A stretch of DNA of 64,000 bases from Nicotiana tabacum (GCF_000715075.1 NC_134103.1:76075519-76139518), one strand, 5' to 3'; positions 47,639 to 59,669 are shown, counted from the first letter of the stretch. Numbers and translations are program-made. Notes: generated from the sequence alone by a model not told the origin.

Positions 47639-49461
47639 ATAGGGAACTTTTCTCCCTTTAGAACCCTATTCCCTTCCTGTTTAAACCATTGTTAAAATAC
47701 ATGGCAGTATTAGCATCTGAGGACAAGGTTCACTTAAGAGATTTCTCAAGATCATTTTTTACTTTTTCCAATTATGCTTGAAGCTGCCTATTTTTCTCAA
47801 GCTCAGCACATAAACTAGTTTTCACAATATTCAGCTCATTTTCAAGTTTAATATGTGTCTCACTAGCAATTTTCTTTCCTTTTACAGAATTTCCAGGCAT
47901 AGAGTCTGCTTTAAGTTCCTCAATTGTTTCCTCTAGGTCTGCATCACTACTAGGAGATCATCTCTTTCTTACTCAGTGATAGCAACTTTCTTCACTAAGG
48001 CATTCTTTTCTTTACTAAGGTTCTCGATGGTTTCTTTCAAGTCAACTACAACTACCATTAAATCATCTCTTTCATGTTCTATACTAGTAATTTTTTCTGT
48101 TAGAACCTCCTTTTCATTTTTCAGATTTGCTATGGTTTCCTTCAGGTCAACTATACAAACAACCAAGTCATCTCTAGTCTGCTTAGCATCTCCTAACTCT
48201 ATGGTTAAGGCATCCTTATCACTCACCAGACTATGATATGCATCAATCAATACATTAGCTAATGACATGAGTTTTTTTAGGAGAATAGGATTTCAGATTT
48301 CTCTGAACATCCCTAAAATTTATCATCATTGTCATCGTCTGACTGAGCTATCAAGGCGAATAGTGAATCATATTTATTTGCTTCACTTTCAACTGCTAAC
48401 ATGGAGCTATCACCTGCATCATTTTCTTCTTCAGATTCACTGAAAAAGTCTCCCCATACTGCAAGAGCTTGCTTCACAATATTGTCAGCTGCGTTTTTTC
48501 TTTTGAAGCGTTTGTCAGGAACCTGGTTCCTCTTGACTACTTTATCAGAGTTGTGCTTAAAATGTTCTTGCTTCAGAAGAGGACAGTCCTTGATGAAATT
48601 CCCTGGCTTTCTACACTTATGACAGAGGTCATAATTCTTTGGTTTGCTGGAACTACCTCTCTTTGGTATACCTCCATTCCTTTGAGCCATTTTCTAAAAC
48701 CTTCTGGTAAGGTATGCCATATCGCTATCCTCCTCACTCGAATCATTGTTTTCAGCTTTGAGTACCAGGTACTTCTCCTTCTTTGGTTCTCTTCTTTTAC
48801 TGTCCTTCTTTCTCTTCATCTCATAGGTCTTCAGATTTTCAACCAGCTCGTCCATAGTCAGTGTTTGCAGATCCTTGGCTTCAGTAATAGCGTTCACTTT
48901 ACTCTACCAGGAGCTGGGTAAAACGCTAAGAACTTTCCTCACGACCTTGTTCCTAGGAATGATTTCTCCAAGAAAGTGTAGCTCATTTATAATGGAAGTG
49001 AATCGAGTATGCATGTCTTGAATGGATTCATCATCCTTCATTTTAAAGAGCTCATACTCGGTGGTGAGCATGTCCATCTTGGACTGCTTTACTTGAGTGG
49101 TTCCCTCATGTGCCATTTGTAGAGCTTCCCATATCTCCTTGGCGGATTGACAGACTGAGATCCTATTTATTCATTAGGTCCTATGCCACACACTAAATTC
49201 TTTTTGGCGCGAAAGTTCTTTTTCTACAGCTTTCCTGTCTGCATCATTGTACTCTTTCCTGGTTTTTGGCACCATTACAGTAGGTTCTCCTACCTACTTT
49301 GTTGGGACGTATGGACCATCACAAATAACATCCCATAACTCGGAGTCTTCTGCCATTATGAAGTCATGCATTCGAGTTTTCCACCAGCCATAGTATTGGC
49401 CGTTGAATCTCGGGGGCCTGTAGGTTGATTGTCCTTCCTCGAAGTTTGGTGGAGCAACCAT
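47639..49461 (-). pseudogene. Copia gag, broken
   Basis: The likely start is the ATG at 49461 (MVAPPNFEEGQSTYRPPRFN), 43 nt after the primer site. A capsid-like region of the UBN2/copia gag kind follows (IMAEDSELWDVICDG, MHTRFTSIINELHFLGE). A zinc knuckle CHKCRKPGNFIKDC at about 48600-48640 has Asn where the metal-binding His belongs. A coiled-coil segment then has an internal ~33-residue repeat (RDDLVVCIVDLKETIANL, RDDLMVVVVDLKETIENL). Stops after PYVPTK, in the RT/NEY area, and at PSSW break it, with at least one frameshift near 49180. Confidence 0.85.
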
Positions 49462-49503
49462 GGTGAGGATCCTCTCTAGGTGTTAACCTTTTAGAAAGAA
49501 CCC

Positions 49504-49515
49504 GCTCTGATACCA
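49504..49515 (-). other. Primer binding site of copia, tRNA-iMet
   Basis: On the minus strand TGGTATCAGAGC, an exact match to the initiator-Met primer site, lies 2 nt inside the 5' LTR. Confidence 0.93.
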
Positions 49516-49517
49516 AT

Positions 49518-50430
49518 TGATAGAATGTATGAGTCCACCAAACTGTATAGAGACCTGGTCCTATACCAGTTCCTACAGAAATAACTAATGAACCAGTAAG
49601 TAAATGACACAGGAAATTTTACATGGAAAATCCCTACTCAAGGGGATAAAAAATTCGACCTACACTTATAGGATTTCAACTTTACTACTTGAGCAATCTT
49701 TAGATTACAACCTATTGTAACCCAGGAATTAAACTCTTAATCCATCAGTAACTTGTAATACACCTATTACAAGCTACTTTATAATACACCTATTACAAAG
49801 ATTTTAACTCATGACTAACTCTAGTCACAACACAAACTCTAAGGGTTTATAGTTTTTGGAGGTTCCTAGTTAAAGCTTTTAAATAAGCAAAGTAGGAATT
49901 ACAATGAAAAACTAATACAAAGATACAACTCAACTAAGGACATACAAAAGACTTGTTGTAGGAACTGGTCCGTAGTAGTGTTGTACTTTGTTCTTGATGC
50001 ACTTGTGACTTCAATGCTTCATTATCATATCATGAGTGCTTGAATTATTTCACAAGTGTTCAAGTGATGTTTTGTTGTAATACTTCTTGTTAATATCCTT
50101 TGGATGACATCACGTGGATGATGTAAACACTTGGTTGGTAAAAAGCCCTTCCCAATGGGAAGTAACTGCTGCATTGTTTCTGTACTGTAGCATGTACAGT
50201 GCAGGCAGTCACTTTCCAGCTGTAGAGTTGATTTCGTACTGCTTTTAGGGAAAATCAAAGGGATCAGGTCCCCGAGTTGATTTTTTTCTATCTGAAGTCA
50301 TACAACACACATTAGCTTGAGTCCGTTGATAGAGATATATACCAAGTATACATCAGGTCCTTTATCTGGTTCTTAATAATACGTTTGTTAGATCATCAAA
50401 ACATAAATCTAAGATACTTTAAACCCATCA
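49518..50430 (-). repeat. 5' LTR of the copia element
   Basis: This 913-bp LTR is paired with 38513-39428 and carries the same tandem hairpin segment (about 49757-49802). Confidence 0.93.
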
Positions 50431-50435
50431 CAATT

Positions 50436-51565
50436 TCTAAAAAAATTGAAAAATAAAAGCTAAATTAGCTATTATCGTCCAGTTTTGATACTAAAGGAGT
50501 ATATAAACATGTTATTTCACTCTAAATACAAATTTACAACACTTCTTATTTTTGAAGGACTATTAATCAAGTTTAAATCTATGTAGAAACTATATAAAAA
50601 TTACTAAACTTCAATTTGATTTAATAAACTTACTTAACATCCATACATAATATAGTGGTAACGTAACTGAAGATAAAAATAATACAAGAAATTAAGAACT
50701 TGAAACGTTAAGTAAAGACAAACACGTGTATTAGGCAAATCTCAAGTTTTGGTTGTGAAAGTCTTTCTTTTTATTTAGACATGAGAGGTTTTTTTTTTAC
50801 CGTATTGATGTCTGGTTTTAATTCTTTAGGGCTTGTTTGGTACAGGATAAGGAATAATTAATCTCGAAACTAAATTTAAGAAGAGTTTATCTCATGTTTG
50901 ATTGGTAAAAAATTACGGTATAATTAATCTAGAAATTAGTTATTTCGGGATTGTAAGATGGAATAACTAATCCCGGAATAACTTTTTTTCAACCAAATGA
51001 CCCCCTAGAGGGTTAAAAACAAAAGTGATACACTGATAATTGATCTTTGAGTTGAAAAATGTTTTTGGAAAGCATTCGGAAACCAAACAAAACTATTACC
51101 AGTGAGAATATATAAACTTCAATTTATATGACTTTGATCGCCTTGTAATGAAGAATACATCTTACTTTGAGATGATGAAAGTGGAGGCTTAAATATGGGG
51201 TTATTACAACGACAAGCAACTTCTATATTAGGTGCGAAGACCTTTAGACTGTGATGATTGCTTCACACATGATTTTTTTAGACAATTGAATTCTTTTTTT
51301 TTTTTGGTCAAGTAATTGAATTATATTTACCGTCTTACAAAGCGTTGATTGGTGCAAATTGACATTCATTTGTATATATGGCAGCTACATGCGCACATTA
51401 GGTTTATTGTAACTAGCTTTATTTTGTATCATTAAAAAAATTATTTTAACTCGTGATTTCATAATTATATGAAACTCTAAGATTCTATTAGCATATAACT
51501 GTATAAAGAATACCAAACACATAAGTTGAACAACATATAATTAGACGCAATACTTCTGGAAAAAA
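50436..51565. other. Intergenic AT-rich region
   Basis: No gene recognised. It contains the MITE-like element at 50829-51004 and a short T-run near 51296. Confidence 0.55.
50829..51004. mobile_element. MITE-like element, possibly PIF/Harbinger
   Basis: A 176-bp AT-rich segment with imperfect inverted ends (GGGCTTGTTTGG and, reversed, GGGGTCATTTGG), flanked by TTA and CTA. Internal inverted text such as GGAATAATTAATC and GGAATAACTAATCCC supports a foldback. TSD and ends are imperfect, so the superfamily is tentative. Confidence 0.5.
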
Positions 51566-51570
51566 AGAGT

Positions 51571-52291
51571 TGTTTACCCGAAAAATGGATATAGTTGAAT
51601 TTATACACAGTTCCGAAGATATGTGGTATAACTTAACACAAAATATAAAGATAAATAAAAATATAAATATAGATTGGAGAAACAATTAATCTGGATAAGG
51701 CAATCATGAACAGTGAACCTTAGGATTTATAAAAAATAGATTCAGTCTAAAAAAAACTGTAATGATCACCCTTTCTTGTAGAGGAAATAATACTTTTGCT
51801 ATAATGTAAATCTCAGAAAAAAGATGTTCTTGCAGAAATAATAACCTAGCCTCTTTATAGTGGAGAGATTTGGCTCCAAGTATAATAAAATAAACATTCA
51901 GTGGGAGACCCATGCTAAATTAGTTTTTTCATAATTTCTGCCAAGATTCCCTCTAGTGGGATTACAACGGCTTTTGTCTGCGAACTCGATCTTGCTTAGA
52001 ATCCTCGATTTTGGTTTGATCTTGGTTTCGGCTTGAATTTATGATCTTGGTTCGAGCCCTTGAATTGATTCTAGGTCGATGTAGGTTGGTTTTTGGATTA
52101 TCAGCACGATAGATCTACCCGCATCGTAGTTCGATTCTTGTTCGAGTTTGATTATGATATCGATCTCATCACGGACCGGCCCTCCCGGGTTCTAGGTTAG
52201 TTCGTGCCCCCCTTCGGGATCTTACTTCGATACACCGCCCTTCGAATCGTACCGGACATGCCAAGGCTGAAATTTATTTCAACCGTATACA
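51571..52291 (-). repeat. 3' LTR of the Tat element
   Basis: This 721-bp LTR is TGTTTACCC...CGTATACA on the plus strand. It lacks a short duplicated segment (GACCCTGGTTCGAGCC) that is present near 62655 in the partner. Confidence 0.93.
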
Positions 52292-52439
52292 GATAGTGCC
52301 CTCGTTTCTCAGAAAGAATTATGGTGAGAAACGATATGATTTTCAACAGCTCGATCGGATTATATCTTGTCGCTTCCATCAGGTTCGACCATGACGCATA
52401 TGGTAGCTGTTCCGTCGGTTTAGTCTTTCAAGGCATTTA

Positions 52440-52673
52440 ATGCATGTCAGGCGGTGGTCGGCCACTGCTGATAATGAACCGCCGTTGCTTGAACCTATAA
52501 ATAACTCTCACTTTTATCTTTTACTATTTTTACACCTTCTATCTTCTAAAATCTCTCAATTTCTTCTTTATACTCTCCAACTTACTAGAAAAGCTGTGAT
52601 TTCTTTCCGAAAGGACCCCTCGATTCTACCAAATCTCTATCAATTTCTCTACTCCTTACTTTTGAATTCAAAA
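52440..52673 (+). promoter_or_regulatory. Promoter and leader of the antisense gene
   Basis: A clear TATA box TATAAATA at 52496-52503 faces the plus-strand gene, 171 bp ahead of its ATG. It is followed by a pyrimidine-rich, ATG-free leader, typical of plant transcripts. It lies inside the element, just outside the 3' LTR, so it is not an LTR promoter. Confidence 0.65.
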
Positions 52674-55130
52674 ATGGCGAAAACATCGCAAACCGTTCCT
52701 CAGAAAGAGAAAACTTCCGTCTTCACATTGTGCCGCCGATGAGACAACGGCAGAGCCACGTCCAGAGGAGTGCGTCCTTGAGGTGTGCATCCTTACTTCA
52801 TATTTTAAAGTTGATAAAGGTTCATCGGTCCCTGGCCGGTGTGAGCCGGTATCGAGGTATATGTGTTCGATTACTGAGAAGCACCTCGATCTGTTAAAGA
52901 AGGACTGCAATTGGGGCGAAAAAAAAGTGATAATACCTACCCCTGACGAAGATATCACTTCTCACGTGAAAGGGTTTTTGAACGTATATACTTACCCTTT
53001 CACTTTGGGTCCCCTCGATTCCGTCGTTATCGACTTCTGTTGACAGTATCAGGTAACCTTAGGCCAGGTCCATCCCTCTTTGTGGCGGATCGTTATCCTG
53101 ATCCGATATTTTGTGAGCAAAATCGAGGGGATGTCGTTCACCTCGATCATCTTATCCAGTTGTACCGTCCCCGACTTTTTCGGGGAGGGTTAATAAAGCT
53201 CCAGCGTCGGGCTACCAAGGCTTTGTTCTCAAGTATTGATGAGGATAGGGACCGGGGTTGGATGAGCAGGTTCGTTCGAGTGAGGACTTCGGACCTGATC
53301 CCGACTGAAAAGATGCCCTTTCCCGAGGAGTGGAATATGAAACGTAAGTGTGAACTTGTTGTTGCTTATATTTTGTTCTTTCATTTATTTTCTTATCGAC
53401 ACTCCTCTTTTTGTGATGTAGCGGTTCCCTGGATGCCCGGAGCGGTTTCCGACCTCAAGAATTGGGTACGGGCTCTTGTTTCGACCTCCACATACGCCGA
53501 GCGCTCATGGCGTGATTTGTCTAAGGGTCGGTGGGAGGCCAAAAATCACGGTAAGCTCATTTCTCGGACTCTGGCGAGGCATCTCTCGAAATATTTTTTA
53601 TAAGGTTTCCCATATGCAGGTTTGGGTAAAGACGCGGTCTTGAGACCTCTGTATAATGAGGAGGATGTTTCGACCTCCGTCCCAAGGCCGGTGAAGAAAA
53701 ATAAAAGGAAGAGAGCTTCGTTGCCCGAATATCCAAAACCGAAGAAGAGGACGGCTCATAAGCCTAACAAGAATGTTATTCCTTTGACCGTAGAATCTGT
53801 TTTGCGCCTAAGGGATGAAGAAGAAGAAGAGGACAATGAGTCCATGCTGGCGGTCAGAACGAAGAGAGCCACCGATGCTTCATTGCCGGCTGGATCGATG
53901 ATGCCCTATAGGGCTCCGTCTCGAACTGAAAATATACCGGAGAGAGGTTCAGGTAGAATCCCCAAACTATCGGATGTCGAAGATGCCTCTCATCGGAGTC
54001 AACCGGAAGGGGTCACTATCGAAGAGCCCCTCGAACCCCTCCGAGCCGAGGGGAATGCTCCGAGCGAGTCACTTGGGGCAGCAGCGATCGAGGATTCGCC
54101 TATTTTTCCCGCTTTTTCCGCATGGGTGATTCGGGAAGCTCAAGCTCTGGGGGCCCTCGATCTAGACAGGCCTCATGATGAAGAGGATCCATTTCGTGAC
54201 TTGTTTACTAGTATCGAGGATGTTGCCAGTGACGGTGATGAATCAGATCTTTTTTACGGTTTGCGGCAGGCTTTGAACCAGGTGAGTCTTTAAAAATCTT
54301 TTTGTTGGTACTACCTTTATGTTCGTTTTTCGTCAACTTCGCTTCTTATTTCTTCGTAGGCTGCGGCAGTCCATCGAGAACAATGTTCTTGTTCCCAGAA
54401 TGATCTGCATCGATATGCAGCCGACCTAAACCGCACTACCGACGAGAGGAACTCTCTCAAACTTTCCTTAGGGCAGAGAGAGGAGGAAATAAAAAATCTC
54501 CGAGCCGAGCTGGCCAAGGCTTATCGAGACCAGAATGATTTGTCAGAGCAGGTAATGATGCTTTTGAAAACCTATGGGTTCGACACCGGAATGATAGCTA
54601 ACATTTCGGTCTCACAGCTGCAGCAAAAAATCGAGATGATAGGGAAGCTTCATGAGGAGGTTGATGTGATAAGGATGGAATCCTTGCATTGGAAAGAAGG
54701 TATGGACCGTTTTGCTGCAGAAAAAGAGACTGCTCGAGACCAGTTATCGTCGTCTGAAACCCAACTTCAGAAAATGAAGGAAAAAGGCCTGGTTCAAGCA
54801 AGAAGAATTGAGGAGCTTGAGGTTCGGTTGGCCTCAATACTCGCCAAGGCCGAATTTGATTCTGAAAAGGCAAAGGCTCATGCGGATGCGCTCGTGGCCG
54901 TATATCGGGCTGATGCTGAAGCTGCCCAAGTCCAGGCAAGAGAGGCAGCCGAATTCGCCGATGGTCGGAGATTTATGCTCGCGGATTCGATCTCACGGAA
55001 GAGATAAAAAAAGGCCAAAGAACTCGAAGCTGATGCTGAAGCTCTGGTTTTCGATGATGATGATGACGACGATGGGAGAAAGAGCGGATCCGAGAATGGG
55101 GGGGAACCTGATAAAGAAGAGACCACTTAG
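52674..55130 (+). pseudogene. Antisense gene of the Tat element (Transposase_28-like), four exons
   Basis: The start is MAKTSQTVPQKEK. Exons 52674-53343, 53422-53550, 53620-54281 and 54360-55130 are separated by 69-78-bp introns, all GT-AG; the last three exons join without phase errors. The first part (GFLNVYTYPFTLGPLDSVV, LGQVHPSLWRIVILIRYF) resembles the plant 'putative gypsy type transposon' domain. Exon 3 is highly charged with KKNKRKRASLP and EEEEEDN. Exon 4 is a long coiled coil (EEEIKNLRAELAKAYRDQ onward) with an Asp-rich tail. Exon 1 is damaged: a frameshift near 52735, TGA at 53041 (CGA likely), a frameshift near 53138; exon 4 has a TAA at 55005. Role unknown; the charged regions and coiled coil suggest a nuclear or self-associating protein. 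Confidence 0.78.
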
Positions 55131-55369
55131 ATTTTACGCTGTAACCACCCATGTAGATAAATTTTGTGTATAGACATATCTCTTCTTTCGCCGACTCGCT
55201 TTTGTTTCTGTTTCCTGTGTTGCGAGGATTTTATTTGTTTTATGAATATTTTCATAATGTTTTAAACCACTTAATCAAATTTGGACCTCGTGGTCTCTAC
55301 AACCGAACGAGCGTTTATTCAAACTTGGGGCAATGTAGCCCTTTAGACTTATCAGTTGTCAACGATTCG

Positions 55370-56155
55370 ATCTTGAAGAAAATATAGCCCGTGGGCTTGA
55401 CGGTCGAGCGAGTGTTTGCTTGTACTCGAATTAATGTAACCCGTAGGCTTGGTTGAGTGAATGATTCGAACTCGAAATTAATGTAGCCCATAGTATTAAT
55501 AGCCGAGTGAGTATTTGCTCGAACTCAAAATAAAAAAATAGCCCGTAGGCTTGGTCGAATGAATGATTCGAACTCGAATTAATATAGCCCGTAGGATATT
55601 TGGTCGAGTGAGTGTTTGCTCGAACTCGAAATAAAAAATAGCCCGTAGGCTTGGTCGAGTGAATGATTCGAACTCGAATTAATGTAGCCCGTAGGCTATT
55701 TGGTCGAGTAAGTGTTTGCTCGAAAAATAAAAAATAGCCCGTAGGCTTGATCGAATGAATGATTCGAACTCGAGTTAATGCAGCCCGTAGGCTATTTGGT
55801 CGAGCGAGTGTCTGCTCGAACTCAAAATAAAAAATAGCTCGTAGGCTTGGTCGAGTGAATGATTTAAACCCGAGTTAATGTAGCCCGTAGGCTATTTGGT
55901 CGAGTGAGTGTTTGCTCGAACTCGAAATAATAAAAAATATAGCCCGTAGGCTTGGTCGAGTGAATGATTCGAACCCGAGTTAATGCAGCCCGTAGGCTAT
56001 TTGGTCGAGCGAGTGTCTGCTCGAACTCGAAATAAAAAATAGCCCGTAGGCTTGGTCGAGTGGATGATTCGAACTCGAATTAATATAGCCCGTAGGCTAT
56101 TTGGTCGAGTGAGTGTTTGCTCAAAAAATAAAAAATAGCCCGTAGGCTTTGATGG
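55370..56155 (+). repeat. ~100-bp tandem array behind the antisense gene
   Basis: Regular GCCCGTAGGCTTGGTCGA-type units start at about 55541, 55641, 55737, 55837, 55942, 56042 and 56138, with less regular copies from 55370. Each unit consists of two ~50-bp halves, one with GGCTTGGTCGAGTGAATGA and one with GGCTATTTGGTCGAGTGAGT, so the array is a dimeric repeat. Confidence 0.9.
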
Positions 56156-56519
56156 TCGCATTATATCTTAGTTCTTCGCATGTTATTACACGCCTGGGTT
56201 CGGGCCAACCTATACGAGTATGACTCGCTCCGCCCATTTGGCTCTTTACAGTTTTCCTATCGGGACCCTGTTGCTGTGAAGTAACTCTCTGACGGGGCCT
56301 CGGATATTTATAAATACTGCACGACCAGTGGTTGCCTCATTAAAAACCTTACCGAAAAACCCATTTAGGATAAAACCGATCTAAGGGAAAAAGAGTGCAA
56401 CGCGTGCTTTCTGGCGAGAGATCCGTCCCTTGTTCCGACTTCTGTAGGGGTCAGTTTCGAGATATAAACGAATATGGCAAGGTTTTACCTTAACAGTAGT
56501 ACCGTTTTAGATATGATTC
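56156..56519. other. Tat element, spacer between array and integrase end
   Basis: No ORF. It contains GATATTTATAAATACTGC, a TATA-like palindromic stretch at about 56307-56324. Nothing else recognised. Confidence 0.5.
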
Positions 56520-57950
56520 ATTCCAGTTGCTTGATAACTGTTTGCCGTTAATAATGCCGATCCTGTACGACCCCTTTTCGATGTCCTCGAGTACCTGATA
56601 TGGCCCTTCCCAATTCGGTCCTAGCTTCCCTTCATTCGGATTTCGAGTATTGTTGATAATTTTTCTCAATACTAAGTCCCCAGGCTTGAAATGGCGGAGC
56701 TTGGTTCTTCGATTATAATACCTTTCAATTCGCTACTTTTGGGCGGCCATTCGAACGAGGACAGCTTCTCGCCTTTCGTCCGATAGTTCGAGGCTTGTGT
56801 TCATAGCCTCGTTATTTGATTCTTCCATCGAGAATCAAAATCTGGCACTGGGTTCACCAACCTCGACTGGTATCAATGCTTCGGATCCATATACTAAGGA
56901 GAATGGGGTCGCCCCCGTACTAGATTTTGATGTTGTCCGATATGCCCAAAGGACTTCGGGTAGGATTTCTCTCCATCTCCCTTTAGCATCGTTCAACCTC
57001 TTCTTCAAGTTTTGAATGACAGTTTTATTTGTTGATTCGGCCTGTCCATTCCCACTGGGGTGGTATGGCGTCGACAATATCCTTCTTATCTTGTGGTCTT
57101 CGAGGAATCTTGTTACTTTGCCGCCAATGAATTGTTTTCCATTGTCTCATACTATTTCGGCGGGTATCCCGAATCGGCATATGATATGATCCCAAATAAA
57201 GTCTATAACTTCTTTCTCTCTTATTTTCTCGAACGCCTGCGCTTCAACCCATTTAGAAAAATAGTCAGTCATAAACAAAATGAATTTGGCTTTACCTGGG
57301 GTCGATGGCATAGAGCTAACGATATCCATTTCCCATTTCATGAAAGGCCACGGGGATAGGACCGAGTGGAGTTGTTCTCCGGGCTGGTGGATCATTGGTG
57401 TGAACCTTTGACATTTATCACATTTACGAACAAATTCCTTCGTATCTTTGCCCATATCGATCCAATAATACCCTGCTCTGATTATTTTTTGGACTAATGT
57501 GTCGGCTCCAGAGTGATTCCCGCAAGTACCTTCATGCACTTCTCGTAGGACATAATCGACATCCCTCGGACCCAAGCATACCGCCAACGGTCCATCGAAC
57601 GTTCTTCGGTACAGTGTTCCATCTAAAGCCAGAGTGAATCGAGCAGCCTTGGTCCGTAGGGTTCTGGAATCTTTAGGGTCCACTGGGAGTTTTCCGTTTT
57701 TCAAATACTCGATATACTTATTTCTCCTATCCCAGGTTAAGCTTGTAGAATTTATTTCGGCGTGTCGTTCTTCGATTACCGATCTCGAAAGTTGAACAAC
57801 ATTCCCCGAGCCTATATCATCTAACTCAACCAACGACCCCAAATTCGCCAGTGCGTCTGCGTCATTATTCTGTTCCCGTGGCACATGTCGTAAAGTCCAT
57901 TGTTTGAAATGGCGTAGAGTGATAAGCAGTTTATCTAAATATCTTTGCAT
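56520..57950 (-). pseudogene. Tat element integrase, broken
   Basis: The minus-strand frames give the integrase zinc finger (GTCGNHSGADTLVQKIIRAG ... CDKCQRF), then WEMDIVSSMPSTPGKAKFIL, TDYFSKWVEAQAF and the last-Glu region YHPSGNGQAESTNKTV. A C-terminal RYYNRRTKLRHFKPGDLVLR segment fits gypsy integrases; no chromodomain is visible. Stops interrupt it after FGIPAEIV (before DNGKQF, near 57147) and after GEPSARF. Confidence 0.88.
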
Positions 57951-58409
57951 TCTACCTTCTCAAACTTCGAAGGTTTTGTTTACTTGACTTACCACTAGCA
58001 AGGAATCGCAGTTGGCTTCGATGTTTTCTGCTCCCAAATTTCTAGCTAGCTCGAGACCTACAATCATGGCTTCATACTCGGCCTTGTTGTTAGTCAACCT
58101 GATAGTTTTAATAGATTGTCTAATAATGCCACCCGTGGGCGGTTTCAAAACTATGCCCAACCCGGACCCCTTTACGTTCGAAGCCCCATCCATAAAAAGG
58201 ATCCATACCCCCGATGATGTACCTGATTTCAATAGTTCCTTTTCGGCTTCGGGTACGAGGGCTGATGTGAAATCGGCCACGAAGTCTGCTAGGACTTGAG
58301 ACTTGATGGCCGTGCGGGGTTGATATTCGATATCGTACCCACTGAGTTCGACGGCCCATTTGGCCAGTCTGCCTGATAACTCGGGTTTGTGCAAAATATT
58401 ACGAAGCGG
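57951..58409 (-). pseudogene. Tat element RNase H, broken
   Basis: Reads LSGRLAKWAVELSGYDIEYQ, LFMDGASNVKGSGLGIVL (first catalytic Asp) and NNKAEYEAMIVGLELARNLG, VNKTFEV. A second RNase-H-like segment (YLDKLLITLRHFKQWTLRHV) continues in the integrase frame after a TGA at the VREDRM-like position, which a CGA to TGA change would explain. Confidence 0.85.
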
Positions 58410-59669
58410 TTAAGTGGACAATACACATATGGGATGACATTGGAAGTATGGCCTTAACTTCCTCGAGGCGCTTATTAGTGGAAGCGCCAACCTTTCTAGG
58501 AGCGGATATCTAGTTTTCGCCTCTCCTAGGGTTCGACTCATATAATAAACTGGGAATTGCGTACCTTGCTCTTCTCGAACTAGGACGTCGCTTACGGCGA
58601 CTTCCGATACTGCCAAGTACAAACAAAGTTTATCGTCCGTTTTTGGAGTGTGAAGCAGTGGTGCGCTTGATAGATAACGCTTTAGTCCTTCTAATGCTTG
58701 TTGGCTCTCCGGGGTCCAAGAAAAATCGTTCTTCTTTTTGAGTAGAGAAAAAAATTTATGACTTCGATCGGATGATCTCGATATGAATCGGCTTAAGGCG
58801 GCAATCCGACCCGTTAGTCTTTGTACGGCCTTCATGCTGTCTACGACGGTGATGTCTTCGACAGCCTTGATTTTATTGGGGTTAATCTCTATCCCCCGAT
58901 GTGATACCATAAAGCCGAGGAACTTGCCCGAACCGACCCCGAAGGCACACTTTTTGGGGTTGAGCTTCATTTTATATTTCCTCAGAATCTCGAACGTTAC
59001 CTGCAAATGAATTAAATGGTCCTCTGCGCGCAGGGATTTGACTAACATGTCATCAATATAAACCTCCATTGATTTTCCTATTTGTTCTTCGAACATTTTA
59101 TTCACTAGGCATTGGTAAGTGGCCCCTGCGTTTTTTAGCACGAAGGGCATTACATTATAACAATACGTTCCATATTTGGTGATAAATGAGGTTTTTTCCT
59201 GGTCCTCCGGGTTCATCTGTATTTGATTATACCCGGAATAGGCATCGAGAAAAGTGAGGATCTCGTGGCTGGCTGTGGCATCGATCATGCGATCGATGTT
59301 GGGCAACGGAAAAGAATCTTTGGGGCATGCTTTGTTCAAATCCTTATAGTCCACACACATTCTAAATTTGTCCCCATTTTTAGGAACTACAACTACGTCG
59401 GCTAACCATTCGGGATATTTTACCTCCCGAATGGACCCTATTTTGAGAAGTTTTGTTACCTCGTCCTTTATGAAGGCGTTCTTCCTATCGGACTGGGGTC
59501 TTCTTTTTTGCTTCACCGGTTTGAACCAAGGGTCCAAACTTAGCTGATGTGTCGTTATGTCCGGCGGGATCCCTGTTATATCTAAATGGGACCAGGCAAA
59601 ACAATCGATGTTATTGATAAGAAATTGAACGAGTTTCTTCCTGAGTTCAGGGCTCAACCCCGTTCCCAA
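58410..59669 (-). pseudogene. Tat element reverse transcriptase
   Basis: An open 419-codon stretch with gypsy RT motifs: CFAWSHLDITGIPPDI, VVVVPKNGDKFRMCVDYKDLN, SFPLPNIDRMIDATA, FLDAYSGYNQIQM, the catalytic EVYIDDMLVKS, FLGFMVSHRGIEINP and the RNase-H-proximal LCLYLAVSE. It ends at a stop where YPLRNILHKPE would follow. PFVLKNAGATYQC shows two substitutions relative to the usual PFGLKNAGATYQR. Confidence 0.9.

Larger units (their letters stand above)
38513..50430 (-). mobile_element. Ty1-copia element (Sirevirus-like), inactive, with nested solo LTR
   Basis: A minus-strand element bounded by LTRs 49518-50430 (5') and 38513-39428 (3') with a perfect CAATT target duplication (38508-38512, 50431-50435). 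In reading order it has a primer site, gag with coiled coil and zinc knuckles, protease, integrase and RT-RNase H (copia order, integrase before RT), then about 2.2 kb of extra sequence before the 3' LTR. Coiled-coil gag plus an extra 3' region suggests the Sirevirus group. A 2485-bp solo LTR of another family sits at 45154-47638. Many stops and frameshifts make it inactive. Confidence 0.93.

Noticed and set aside
52783..53043. Separate small genes in the first exon of the antisense gene
   Set aside because: They are pieces of one exon separated by a frameshift and a likely CGA-to-TGA stop.
55370..56155. Regular repeats resembling a CRISPR array
   Set aside because: Units are contiguous and dimeric with no unique spacers, in plant DNA inside a retrotransposon.
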